The position numbers and the translations under genes were made by a program. The notes under the pieces were generated by a model. The model saw nothing but the letters and a program-made list of their open reading frames with translations, was not told the origin of the DNA and searched no databases. From Bombyx mori (lineage: Eukaryota > Arthropoda > Insecta > Lepidoptera > Bombycidae): a stretch of DNA of 64,000 bases. How positions within the stretch are numbered: the first letter of the stretch is position 1; each line of letters begins with the position of its first letter. Location of the stretch: assembly GCF_030269925.1 (NCBI RefSeq), contig NC_085135.1:8742753-8806752 (forward strand), given 5' to 3'. Shown here one piece after another: positions 10,354 through 20,783 of the stretch.

Positions 10354-11184
10354 TTAAAATTCCCATGCTCCACCCCAGTGGGGACTCGCGGGCGGTATGA
10401 AGGTCCATTTGATTCCGTGATTGGAAGCCTTATCTTTCAACACATCTTCGTCTAGATTTTTTATAGACTTCTTCAGTTTCGTATTCGCTCCTCGCAAGTT
10501 TGTTCCATTTTCGGAGTACATATATTGTGGCCATCCACGTCTTGCGGCCATCCTTCGTAATGCCATAATAAATGAGTCCGCGGTAAGATTATTAACTAGT
10601 TCCAGATGAATAGCTCGTACCGTCAAGCACGTAAACAGGACGCCGTATCTTTTTTCGCGGCGTCTTCCTACCGTGACTTCCATGGGACCAAATAAATCCA
10701 CGCCGCAATAAGTAAAAGGTCGTTGCTGATGGGCCATTCGCGCGCCAGGTAAGTCACCCATTCTTTGTACTTCTGGTTTAGATTTTCTTATTCTACAAAA
10801 TGAGCATTTAGATGTTATATGTTTAACGGTAGGTCTCAGTCTTGTGATCCAGTATCTTTGTTTGACTTCATTTACTATTGTTTCTTGATTTCCGTGTTCG
10901 TAGTAATAATGATAATATTTCACGATCAATCTAGCAATGTAGCTTTTTCCGTCTAGTATAATAGGGTTTTTTGATTCAGGTAGAATGCCAGTAGCAGCAC
11001 CGATGCGGCCACCGACTCGTATAACTCCATACTCGTCTAAGTAAGGGGACAAGGTAAGTATATTACTTGTTTTTGATACATATCCACTGTTTTTTATTTC
11101 AGTTAACTCTTTTTTTTTTTAAACGATTCAGCTTGTGATTTTTTCAGTAACATTATTTCAGCTTTCTCCATAGTATCGTCGAAC
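10354..11184 (-). pseudogene. pol: BEL integrase, truncated
   Basis: The minus-strand frame shows the zinc-binding pair CSFCRIRK (about 10785-10810), the first catalytic Asp in GVDLFGP (about 10690) and the Glu in GGAWE at the very end (about 10357). The second acidic motif reads YSENGTN, so Glu stands where Asp is expected (about 10515). The C-terminal module is missing. Upstream, 11050-11184 is a stop-containing linker to RNase H. Confidence 0.85.
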
Positions 11185-12201
11185 TCAAAGGTAAGTTTCT
11201 TGCATATGTTTATAAACTTTATAGTCGCGAGCATCATTTCTTATCCATTGCAGCACTGTCGTCGAGTCGCTCCAAAATATTCGTTGCTCAGGCTTTATAA
11301 TATGTTCTCTAGTGACTGAGTCCGCTAGTCTTGCCGCTAAGATGGCGGCTTGAAGCTCCAAACGTGAGATGGTAATAGGTTTGTTTCCTGCAACTCGAGA
11401 TTTGCTCGCAATGAATGCTACGCGTATGTTAAACTCGTCGTCAATACATCTCCAGTACGCGACGGCGCAGTATGCTTTGTTAGACGCATCGCAAAATATA
11501 TGCATCTGTAAGTTTCTATAGCCAGTTCGAGTTACAACTCCACTGTAATCGTCTCCACAATTATTATTGTAGCTGTGCAGTATTCGTAGCGGATTCGACA
11601 TGTGCTACGCTCGTAGCATTGTTCGTAGCCGTAGTCCTTGAAATCGCGTTGTATGAGGATGATAGCAGAAGGGTTTCATTATTCGTCTCATTCACTCGTA
11701 TGGTAGCAGCCGGATAGTACCTCGGCAAACTCACATCTTTTAATGATTCCAGAAGATAAATCCATTTCAACCATTCTGGAATACCGCTTCGGTTATGTAA
11801 TCATCCATATAGTCCATATAGTGACTTCTATATATGGCGGAAGCAGCAGCGGGCATTGATGACTCATACCGCTGAGCGTTTTTATTTTTTACAAACTGAG
11901 CTATATATGGCGAACAATTAGCACCAAAAATTAATGACGTCATAACGTAAGTGTTAAATTTCCCTCCGGTTCTTCTCTATATAAAAAACGGAAGGCATCC
12001 TGGTCTTCTGGTCGAATTTTTACTTTGAGAAACATATCTTTAATATCTCCAGAAACGGCTATTCGATTTTCTCTAAATCGCAACATGATGCCGAATAATG
12101 ACATTAGTAGGTCGGGCCCTTTCAATAAGTAATCATTCAGGAACAAACCGTTTGTTTTGGCCGCGGCGTCAAACACTAAGCGCAGTTTCTTTTTGTTCGG
12201 G
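11185..12201 (-). pseudogene. pol: BEL reverse transcriptase and RNase H, internally deleted
   Basis: On the minus strand, RT motifs FDAAAKTNG (about 12170) and [10 protein letters not shown] (about 12045) are followed by YMDD in a YMDYMDD context (about 11810). Soon after, the frame jumps to connection sequence (WIYLLESLKDVSLPRYYP, about 11710-11765). RNase H keeps Asp (FCDASNKAY), Glu (SRLELQAA) and Asp (WSDSTTVL) at about 11495, 11365 and 11265. Several shifts and a deletion between the RT palm and the connection break it. Confidence 0.82.
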
Positions 12202-14619
12202 TTATCGACACCAAAATGAGGTAAATACCAAGTTTTCAGCGGTGTAACATTTGAGCATCAGTTTTTTTGCGAAATCATTTTCAAATAAATGTCGTATTCG
12301 TTCTTCGTATCTTTTTGCATATTCTTTGTTATTTTTTAATTTTTGTTCGACTCCTTTTAGTCTACGGAGAGCTGTTAGGTACGAGTCCGGCATCGTACAC
12401 TCCTCATCCCGCCAAGGTAAGCCAACGTGCCATTGACAATTGACGAGAGTGGAGGTTCGTTCTAAAATTTCAACAGCGCGTAAATCTTCCGAGTTCTGTC
12501 TTGGTTTGCCAGACACGCCCATGGACTCGATTGAGAACGACCTTCGCACCTCCTCGTGGATCTCTCGCAAAGTACATTCAGATTCTATGACGTCACTGGA
12601 GACAAACAATGAAGTGTGACGTGCCGCAGAATTAGGTAGGTAAGCATTAGGTACTCTTCCATGGAGGCACCAACCCAGAGGAGTCCGGGTGGCACAGGGT
12701 TCATTGGGCTTACCCACTCTCATTTCCAGAGGTAACAGGAGGTAACAATTATCTTGTCCAATTAAAACTTGCGGATGCAATTGTGTTGTGGTGCATAAGT
12801 TATGGCTGATGTCATTTAGGTGCATATATTTTTTAACATTTACTGTAGGCAAACTTTGTGGTAGGTTTAACTCTCCGACAATCCGCGCATCGATTGTAAA
12901 CATCTTGTCATCGGTACTACACTTACTACACAGTGTCACCTTTGCTAGCTGCGCATCGCACACTAGTTCAGTGTCGTTCCACGCGCCGCGCACACGAAGA
13001 CGTTCGTGGCGGCCGCGCAGTCCCACTTGTAATGCCAGCGGAGCGTTAATCAACGACACAGTCGAGCCATCGTCGAGCAAGGCGGTCGTGCTAACAATTC
13101 CGTTCGGTCCGTGAATGTTTATAGGCACAATTTTTAACATTACGGAACAGCTGATATTAATATTTGTTACTATTTCAGACTGAACTTCAGTTTCAGGTGG
13201 CGTTTCAGATTGTGCTGCTGATACAGATTGAGTGTCGGTTCGACTCGGCACATAATGCAGTAAGCGGTGATGCGATTGTCCACAATTGCTTGCGTCACAG
13301 CTTGGAGCGGAGCACGTTTCCCTGCGATGATGCGCTAATAAACACTTATAACAAATGCCGTAACGCTTCACATGGAACCATCTGTCCTTTCTTAGTGATT
13401 TTTTAAATTTTTTACACTCAGTTAATTTATGGCTACCGGTACGACAATAACCACATTTTTGTACACTTTGTCCGTCTTGCACTAAAATTGTTTGTATATT
13501 GTTCACTTTATCATAAAGTTTACGTTTGAAATTGTCCGTCCTAGATTGCAATAAAGTAGCACTACAGGTTGATACTTTTACAGCTTCTTCGGTGAGGAAA
13601 TCTGACAGCACCTCTAGTCTAGGTTTCGGCGATTCAGCTGTGATAAGCGGATAACTATAATCTGTCCACTTGGTGAGCAGGGTCGTGGGTAGCTTGCATA
13701 AGATAATGTTAGCCACTTCCATGCCTTGCAGGTACTCTTGGCGACCAAGGGCTCGTACAGCGGCCACGTAATTTTTCACTTTGCCTGAAAAGGGTACTAT
13801 TTCTTTGTGGTAGTCCGTAGGCAGTGGGTTCATCTTCTTTACGTCTACCACGATGCGAGATAGGATGACGTCAGCGTTTCCGAACTGTAGTTTTAAAGTG
13901 GAAATTATTTCTGCAGGAGAAGCACCACTGATAAGTAAGCCGGCGACGGCTTCTTGTGCGGTACCTCGTAAACACTTTCGTAACCGCCAATGGTTTTCTT
14001 TATCGCTGAAGTTGCAGACTTCAGTCGATTCCAGGTAGGCCTGCTCGAAATGAAGCCATTCTGTTGGGTCTCCGCTGAAGATAGGGAGTTCTTTTGGAGT
14101 GCTGAGACGACTAAGCAGCTTAGTATTTTGCTGGATGGCGGAGGACGTCATAAGCTCTTTGAATGCGCTCGTGAGTTGTTGAACTGCGTCGTTGTCGGCC
14201 GGGCTTGAGTGTGACTTGTGTTTATCACTGTTGAGCTTAGTGGCCTGCTGCAGTTCCTGTTGACTACGCTCTAACCATTTTTCTATATCACCGCCGTTGT
14301 TTTTCTCCGATGTTTCTGATGGTGGACTGTATTCTTCTTCGAGTTCTGCTAGATCCGCCGCTAACTTTTGATCAATGAGTTCCATTTGAATACGCGCCTT
14401 CGCCTGAGCTGCTTCTAGTTCCAGTTTCTTTTTCTGGATTTGTATTGATTTTGATGATGACATTTTCTTGGACCTGACTGACTGACGTGATGCTAGTGAA
14501 GGCGGATTTTGTTTTTCGGTTCGTTCCGATTTCACTGCACTCGCGGCACAAGAACTTTTTGCATCATGCTCATCGTCAATTTTTCTTTGTTTGTTGGCGG
14601 TACTGCGGGTATTTACCAT
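12202..14619 (-). pseudogene. gag-pol: BEL gag, protease and start of RT
   Basis: The likely start is the ATG at 14619 (MVNTRST). A charged, coiled-coil-like stretch (about 14330-14460) precedes capsid sequence typical of BEL/Pao gag. Zinc-binding motifs CGYCRTGSHKLTEC (about 13415-13455) and CYKC...HRRETC (about 13310-13350) follow. The aspartic protease shows LLDDGSTVSLI (about 13055-13085). RT begins near 12320, and the frame is lost near 12240. About 806 codons are open, so the front half is nearly intact. Confidence 0.88.
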
Positions 14620-14674
14620 TTTTTTCTTTTGCGGTGGCGTGAAGAACATTCGCGATCCGGGTCGTAGGACCAAT

Positions 14675-15022
14675 TGTAATTTATGTTGGTTCGCAGGTTC
14701 GTGGAATGCACTAACAGAGGTTTTAGTGAGAAAAATATTTATTATCTATAGTGGCGTCGGATGACAAAACTTTAGTGGTTAGGAAGCGCGCGGCGTTCGT
14801 TGCTTTGGTCACAGCACTGACTTCGTTCGCCTCAGGTCATCGGTCCGAGGCCCCCTCACCTCTCGTTGAACCCCGCGCACTCCCTCTTACAAATCTTGTT
14901 AATTTAAAACTAAGCTAAAACTTTTGTTAACTTGTCCTAACAAAACGAATTCACCATACAAACAAACACACACCAAATATACTAATCACAGCTCCAATTT
15001 TATATTTAACGCATCGCTAACA
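14675..15022 (-). repeat. 5' LTR of the minus-strand BEL element
   Basis: 348 bp. On the minus strand it ends AAATTACA and is followed at once by ATTGGTCCTACGACCCGG, the likely primer-binding region. A very similar start, ATTGGTCCTTCGAG, opens the plus-strand BEL interior at 48187. Confidence 0.93.
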
Positions 15023-15027
15023 CCGAT

Positions 15028-15187
15028 GATGATTTCTAGCTAGCTTTTTAAAGCAGTTCGGGTCAGACTTTCATCGGAGTGGGACGTATACCGAGTTTTC
15101 CTCACTTTCCCTATAAATACTATAAATTTAGTCTAGGGAGTATTAAAAGTGTTTTTTAAAAAGAATTTCCTAGTTTAAATTCTAACA
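15028..15187 (+). repeat. Second part of the errantivirus 3' LTR
   Basis: After the BEL duplication CCGAT the sequence continues as AT-rich LTR with two TATA-like motifs (CTATAAATACTATAAA at about 15111-15126). It ends near TTCTAACA at 15187, where LINE coding sequence starts. Its end is placed by that boundary, because the 5' LTR is not in the window. Confidence 0.6.
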
Positions 15188-15804
15188 GCACGATAGTCGG
15201 AGCAGGGCGTTACGTCAGTAATGCCGTAATCGCCCGGGATCTGGATGTGGAGTCGCTCGAGGAGTTCATCCGGAGGCTAGCTCGTAATCTTTACGAGCGG
15301 GCTGACGGTGGACCCCACGAGCATCTCCACAATTTAGCTCCCTTGCACGCTAGACCACCTGATGGTCTGGCGCTACCAAGGGAGCTACTGGAACCCCCTT
15401 CTATGGTAAGATAGTCGGCTTAACCGGAGTGATATGGGAGTGCTCATAATGAGTGCCCCCATGGGACTGAGCTGTCCACACTCGTCACTTCCCCCCACAT
15501 TGTTGGGGTGCCCCCCTATGGGGACCCATTTTCCACCCCCGAGGGTGGACCACTCCCCCGTTTGGGGAGTGTTTTAAGTCGGCCCCTCCCCGTGACGGAC
15601 TTCCCCTTCTGGGGAGCCCTGAGCGGGTGAGCGCCTTAGCTAGTGCCGAGGCTCCCCCTCTGGTTTGTAGAGGTGGGGCCTCGGCATGGGGCCGGTGGCG
15701 GGACCGTCGTACCCGCTGACTGTTGTCCCCGTGTAAATAGTAGTGTAGTTTAGTTTTAGTTAGCTTGTAGTTAGTTAGTAAGGGGAAAAAAAAAAAAAAA
15801 AAAA
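15188..15804 (+). mobile_element. 3' end of a jockey-clade LINE, related to J-A and J-B
   Basis: The first 225 bases encode an ORF2 C-terminal end (GAGRYVSNAVIARDLDVESL, HEHLHNLAPLHARPPDG) that aligns with J-A at about 39750-39976. A GC-rich 3' UTR and an A run (15786-15804) follow. The 5' boundary is the errantivirus LTR end, so the rest of this LINE would lie upstream of the window. Confidence 0.85.
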
Positions 15805-15958
15805 TAGAGGACAACACGACGCCGGAGGATCCTGCTGCCGGGCGTCATTCCTGGAGCCATTCAAGCCCATCGTATTATGTTTATGTATATATTCTTTTGT
15901 CGATGTAGTGCGCCGAGACGCGCATAACGAACAGCCTCCCGTCGTATATCATCTTGCA
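15805..15958. other. Segment downstream of the LINE A-tail, part 1
   Basis: About 150 bases of unassigned sequence. It continues after the R1 fragment at 16643, where it becomes similar to the segments at 47800-47890 and 61805-61890. In all three places the segment follows a jockey-clade LINE A-tail. Confidence 0.5.
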
Positions 15959-15968
15959 CCCACATCAC

Positions 15969-15971
<3 letters not shown>

Positions 15972-16009
<38 letters not shown>

Positions 16010-16628
16010 CGGGTAGAGGGCCGAACCTCCTACGAGGTCCCCGCGCAAAAGGGGCGCGCGGGGTATGTGAGACTCAACGATCTGCATGGTGCTGTGAGCA
16101 GACCGCGGGCCCAAGGATTTTAGAGCCCACCCACTAAACGACTCCCCTGCACTCTTACACCCGACGTCCGATCCCCTCCGAGGTCAGAACCCGGATGAGG
16201 TAGGGGGGCTACCGCGGTCAACACTACAACCAGACGGCGCGGCTCACCCCAAGGACGCCCAGCCGACGGAGCCTTCGAGGCGAATCGAAGGCTCTGAAAC
16301 GTCGGCCGTCTCGGTACGGCAGCCCGTCGGGCCGCCCAGACGGTGCCGCTGGTGTCCCGGAATACCCCGCTGGACCAGAACCAGCCTGCCGGGTCGGGAC
16401 GCGATACACCGTCGACCGGTCGCTCTATTCACTCCACGGCAGCGCGCTAGAGTGCTGGTAGCGCGCCGCGCGGCCTCACCCCCTCAGGTCGCCCCTTGAC
16501 CTTCACCGGGGGGAGGCCGCCACCTACAGGGGCCGGGACGTACGGGCATATTCCCGCCTCCGGCCCCCGGCTCGACGGCGACGGATCGGTGCGGAAAGGG
16601 AAGAGCTCTCCCTCTCTCGCTCCGCCGA
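15972..16628 (-). mobile_element. 5'-truncated R1-clade LINE (3' UTR and ORF2 end)
   Basis: The T run at 15972-16009 is the A-tail on the minus strand. The rest matches the 3' UTR and last ORF2 codons of the SART-like LINE at 46735-47450, in reverse. It is flanked by CCCACATCACCCCT at 15959-15972 and 16629-16642, a 14-bp duplication. It is a target-primed, 5'-truncated insertion. Confidence 0.9.
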
Positions 16629-16865
16629 CCCACATCACCCCTGCCCTGTGTGGCAGGAGGGAGTTTCAGCCCGGGCAGTGGGGTTTGCCCCGAGGCCCGT
16701 TCCGTGCCCCCGACAGGGGGTACGACGACCCTTCTTCTCTCTCGAGCTCAGAAGCGAGCGAGTCGCCGTGTCAGACGGAGCGCTCCTGCGTAATATGCGC
16801 TCTGAGTTCATTTCTGGTTTTATTGAGTTACGAAGACCGCCCGCTTACCATGTCGCTACCCGAAA
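16629..16865 (+). other. Segment downstream of the LINE A-tail, part 2
   Basis: The first 110 bases share CATCACCCCTGCC, GGCAGG, CGGGCAG, GGGGTTT and CCCCGAGGCCCG in order with the segments at 47790-47890 and 61800-61890, then similarity fades. I cannot tell whether this is an LTR, an untranslated region or a preferred LINE target. Confidence 0.5.
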
Positions 16866-17548
16866 GTGGAAATACTCCAACAACTAGATACCAAAAGCGC
16901 TCCAGGATTAGACAAAATCGGAAATTACCTCATAAAACGTATTAAAACTCTTATTTTAACCCCATTGACTAGAATATTCAACCTGAGTCTCTCATCGGGC
17001 GTTTTTCCGGAAACCTGGAAAGAAGCTTTGGTTATCCCTATCCACAAAGGAGGCAATTCCGATCATCCAAAAAACTACAGGCCCATATCCCTACTCACCT
17101 CATTTTCTAAGCTTCTTGAAAAAATCGTAAACAAACAATTAACAGCATTCTTGGAATCTAATCGCCTAATCTCAGAGCAGCAATATGGCTTTCGCCAGCA
17201 CAAATCAACCGAGCAAGCAGTCTGCCTTCTCACTAACTCTGTTTGTAAATATATCGAGGAGGGCAGATGCTGCCTGGGTGTCTTTCTTGATCTAGCAAAA
17301 GCTTTCGATACCGTTTCAGTTCCCATCCTTCTGCGCAAATTAGAAAACACTGGAATTAGAGGACTTTGCCTTAATTGGTTCTCAAGTTACCTCACAGGTA
17401 GAAGACAATGTATAAGGTAGGAGACCACATCAGTGACTTTTCTACGGTTTCCTTCGGAGTACCCCAGGGTAGCATTCTTGGACCTACACTATTTCTGGTA
17501 TACTTGAACAGTCTGTCACATATTAAAATAGACAATGCGAACATAATT
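16866..17548 (+). pseudogene. CR1-like LINE RT fragment
   Basis: The frame shows APGLDKIGNYLIK (about 16895), KNYRPISLL (about 17073), FGFRQ-type YGFRQHKSTEQA (about 17187) and the RT motif FLDLAKAFDTV (about 17285). A frame change near 17415 separates GVPQGSILGPT (about 17458). The YADD region is missing; the fragment ends in the junction with the R1-clade LINE at 17550. Confidence 0.8.
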
Positions 17549-17549
17549 A

Positions 17550-17836
17550 ATTATTAAGTATGGGCGCCCCCAGGGATCTTCGTCGAGCGACTCCAGGAGA
17601 GTCTTCATGCTCTGCTTCTTGGCCTCGCCGATGGCCAGCTGCAGCGCCGTCTGCTTTTGACGACAGTCAGCGTGCAGCCGGGCCGCCGTCTCCGCGAACG
17701 TAGCGTCGCGATGACAGCGGCGGCGGTGGCGTGCGCTCCGGCGGCGCGCCCTCACGCACTCCTCGCGGAGTCTTGCGATCTCGGGCGACCACCAGAACGC
17801 ACCCCCACGTGGTGCTCGGGGGCCGACCCGGGGCAT
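17550..17836 (-). pseudogene. R1-clade LINE ORF2 fragment between endonuclease and RT
   Basis: The translation WWSPEIARLREECVRARRR...HADCRQKQ matches the SART-like ORF2 at about 44500-44650. It is joined to ORF1 sequence by the internal deletion, so it has no start codon of its own family. Confidence 0.85.
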
Positions 17837-17927
17837 GGCGGCATCAGCGGAAACACAGGTCGCTGCGGTCCACGGTCGAGGGGCACTTGGCGAGGCCGTG
17901 GCCGGTGCCGAAGCACCGAAGACAGCG

Positions 17928-19939
17928 CTACGGCCTGCTCTCCTGCAGCTGCACGTGGGCCACTACCCAGCCCACGCGCAGCCATCCTGGGCTGTCCGAA
18001 GGCCGACCCTGTGGAGGGGTGACCAGGAGGTTCGCCGTTGCGATGGGGCAACGTGCCCACGCCGTCCGGGTTCCGGAGTACGTCGCCCGGAGCTCCCCGA
18101 CTTTGACGTCGGCGAGGGCGCAGTTGCCCTGCGACGCGATGGCCGCGGCGACCTCCTCCTTCGTGGCGCACTCGTCGAGGCCCGTAATCTTCACCTCCGC
18201 CATTTTTACGGGCCGCGCGATGCGCACCACCTCGGGGTCCGGCAGGATTTCCCGCAGACGGACCGCCAGTTTTTCTGCCGCGGCGCTAGAATTCGCGCCG
18301 GGGCATTCTACCAGGCGGGCCCCGTTGGCCGTCTGCCGGACCTTCAGGCCACCCTCCACGCCGAGGGCGTCCACATTTACGCCGCCGCGCGCCTGGGTCA
18401 TCACGTCGTGGTACGTGATGCCCCGTTCTTTGGCGGCCGGCAGCAGCTCCACGACTACTGCAGCCGACCGCGGGGCGCGCGGCCTCCTTCGTCCAGTTCG
18501 GCCCCTAGGCTCCGCTCGACTCTCTTGGCGGGGAGCGGCGGCCGTAGGGGCGGGCTCGGGGCGCGGCGCGACAGGCGCCGCAACCTTTTTGGGCCCTCGC
18601 CGCACCACCGTCGTCCAGGCCTCGTCCATGTTGGCCGGGGCTGGGGGCAGTGGGCGGGGCTGGGGGGTCGGTGCCGGTTTGGCGGCGTTGGTCCGCCCCT
18701 TCTTTTTGTTTCGGCTCCTGCCAGGCCCCGCCTTCGCAGGCTGGGACGGGGCAGGAGCGGACACCGGTTTTGATGTAGGGGCCGTGGGTGCCGGCGCCCC
18801 CGCAGCCGCGGGTTTAGGTGCAGCCGCAGCGGGAGCTCGCGCGGGTGTAGCCTTCTTTTTCCCGCTGTATGTTTTCACAGCGGGCTGCACATTCCTGCGG
18901 GGTGCCGGCACAGGCGTGCTTCCCTTAGCCTCGTGAGCGAGGGGCGGTCTCGCGCGCTCCACCTTGGAGCTGCGCGCCTCCTGTATGAGGAGCTGCCGCC
19001 TCAACTCGTCCACCTCACTGAGGCCTTCCGCTTCGGGCGGAGGAGGGGCAGGGGCCGAGCTGCGTTGCCGCTCGATGAGGTCGGCAACCATGGTCCTCAA
19101 CTCGGCCATGTCCACTCGCAGCTGCCCATTCTCCGCCCGAAGTTTGCCATTCTCGTTCGAGAGTTTCTCGAGGCGGGCGTGCTGCAGGGCCACTTCCTGC
19201 CGCAAGCCCGCCGTCTCCGTCGTTGTGGTGCGGTCTACCACTTCCTTCATACGCTCTTCTAGGGTGGCCGCTCCGGATTTTAAGGCCCGCACGTCCTTGA
19301 GTCCACCGCCGGATGTTGTTACGACTGCGGAAACTAATTTCCCAACCACCTCGAATGCTCGGAGGGGGTCAGAGGGACCCACCTCGGTTAGGTAGCGTTC
19401 CAAACGCGCGACCTCTCCGATTTTTGTTTTTTCTCTTGCCTCACGGCAGGCGGCCCTGGACTGCGCCGAGGAGGCAGCAGCCAGTCCGCGAGAAGAGACT
19501 GCGTCACAATCTGTGGCGGGCGGCGCCGCAGCAACCGCCGGCCCTTCCGCCAACGCCATGTACTTGGCGCTGGCAGGCTCTCCTTCCAACGAGTCGGACA
19601 GAGCGGAGGACGCCGGCTGTCGGGCCGATTTCCGCTTCCGCCGAGTCCGCTGTCGAGTGTCGGTGAACAGCGCCGGTGTCTCCCGCCCACTGGATGCGTC
19701 GCCCCTCACGGAGCTTCGCGCCGAGTGCAGCGAGAACAAGCTGTCACACCTCTCCAAAAGCACGGTTGGGACTCTGTCCCTTACGCGACCCGTGTTGTCG
19801 CCCCCTTCGTCTTGGCAGTGTTTGCCCCCCCCAGAAACGGTGGGGCAGCGTGCGGCCGATCGCTCGACCGCACGGAGGGATTCTCCCCCCCAGAGCGGGA
19901 GGTACCCTCCTGGGGTAATACATTTTTAACAGTTGCCAT
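17928..19939 (-). pseudogene. R1-clade LINE ORF1 (gag-like)
   Basis: The start is the ATG at 19939, which aligns with the ORF1 start region of the SART-like LINE (LPQEGTSR). A shift or stop near 19790 precedes a 611-codon open frame. A leucine-rich coiled coil lies at about 18980-19250, a Pro/Ala-rich linker follows, then the conserved block GLDECATKEEVAAAIASQGN (about 18120-18180). A TAG-type stop at 17927 interrupts the start of the zinc knuckle (CFGTGHGLA). Confidence 0.8.
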
Positions 19940-20532
19940 TTCTTCATTATTCCTTTTTGTTTAACCAGGGGTCGGTCCCCTGGGGTCTGGTTGGTACCCT
20001 CGGGACTGGACTCCCTCCAGCCATTCATCCCATCGCCGGGCAACAGAGCTTAGGATTGGGGCATTTTTTAAAGAGGTTTACGTCCTCGCGGCCCCGTGCC
20101 TCGCGGCCCGTGCCCCCGTCCCCCACACAGTGAGGATTACGGATTGGCCGGCGTCCCGCCGAGTGCAACGAGCAACACGGCAGACCACCGCCCGACGCTC
20201 AAAAGAGCAACAACGACGAAGCCACGCCGGTATACCGGTACCCCTCTCTGGAGGGCGTGCCCCTGTAGCCGAAGCCGGGGACATGGCGACCAGCGGCCGG
20301 AAGATGCGTAAGCAACGCCGGCTCACTTCTCCATCGAAAGGAAGGCCAAAAGTGGCCCACCATCTCCCATGGGTTACGTCCGAAACGGGTCGGACGTGAC
20401 CCGAAGAAAAACAAAAAGGGGGAAGAAAGGGGAAAAGAGAGGGAGCCCGAGCGTCTCCAGGAGGAACGCCCTTCAGTGAGTGAAGGGCGTGGAGAGCCCG
20501 CAACTCCCCCTGCTGGTTTTGGTCCGCGTCAT

Positions 20533-20629
20533 CCGATCTCTTTCGTTGCAAAGCCTAACTAGGCTACCCTACCCCTACACCTAACCTACCTACCTAACAC
20601 CTAGGAATCCTTGCAACGAAAAAGACCGA
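20533..20629 (-). repeat. TTAGG-like tract between inverted repeats in the R1-clade 5' UTR
   Basis: Inverted arms CCGATCTCTTTCGTTGCAA (20533-20551) and TTGCAACGAAAAAGACCGA (20611-20629) enclose degenerate CCTAA/CCTAC units. The same layout is at 40461-40617 in the SART-like LINE, so it is a feature of the family rather than chromosomal telomere. Confidence 0.8.
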
Positions 20630-20783
20630 ACGATACCTCTGGGAGTGGGACTGTTCCCAGAGGATCCCGTTATCCGCCACCTACGGACGCGCCCGGTGGA
20701 AGTCCAGCAAAACTCCCCCACAGACGGAGCCCCTGGCCACGCAGAGTGCGCGCCGGGGGGCCCGCCCAGGTCCCTCGGGAACA

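Larger units (their letters stand above)
9933..15022 (-). mobile_element. BEL/Pao retrotransposon, minus strand, internally deleted
   Basis: Two 348-bp LTRs that look identical by eye bound 5.1 kb, flanked by CCGAT. On the minus strand the order is gag, protease, RT, RNase H, integrase. The RT is joined abruptly to later sequence near 11760-11810, and integrase stops just after the catalytic Glu region at 10354. A frame change lies near 12240. Identical LTRs with a broken interior mean a recent insertion that needed proteins from another copy. Confidence 0.92.
1..15187 (+). mobile_element. Ty3/gypsy provirus of errantivirus type, 3' portion, twice interrupted
   Basis: The order of domains is protease end, RT, RNase H, integrase, envelope, G-run and 3' LTR, which is that of an env-bearing Ty3/gypsy element. 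The 5' LTR, gag and most of the protease lie outside the window. Two younger elements split it: a deleted LTR element at 2505-6813 inside pol and a BEL element at 9933-15022 inside the 3' LTR. Downstream, from about 15188, jockey-clade LINE ORF2 sequence resumes, so the provirus was itself inserted in a LINE. The coding frames carry an in-frame stop (644-646), a shift near 7795 and shifts near 8172 and 8950-8985, so this copy is dead. Confidence 0.9.
17550..20783 (-). mobile_element. R1-clade LINE, minus strand, internally deleted
   Basis: On the minus strand this has a 5' UTR with a TTAGG-like tract (20533-20629), a long ORF1, and then a jump from the ORF1 zinc-knuckle region into the middle of ORF2 near 17835. 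Relative to the intact SART-like LINE about 1.1 kb is lost, including the end of ORF1 and the whole endonuclease. It stops at 17550 after DEDPWGRPY. The 3' half is absent and I see no TSD. Confidence 0.85.

Noticed and set aside
17731..18936. 401-codon plus-strand open frame and neighbours at 17835-18773
   Set aside because: They are mirror frames of the GC-rich minus-strand R1-clade ORF1; composition keeps the opposite strand open and no domain is seen.
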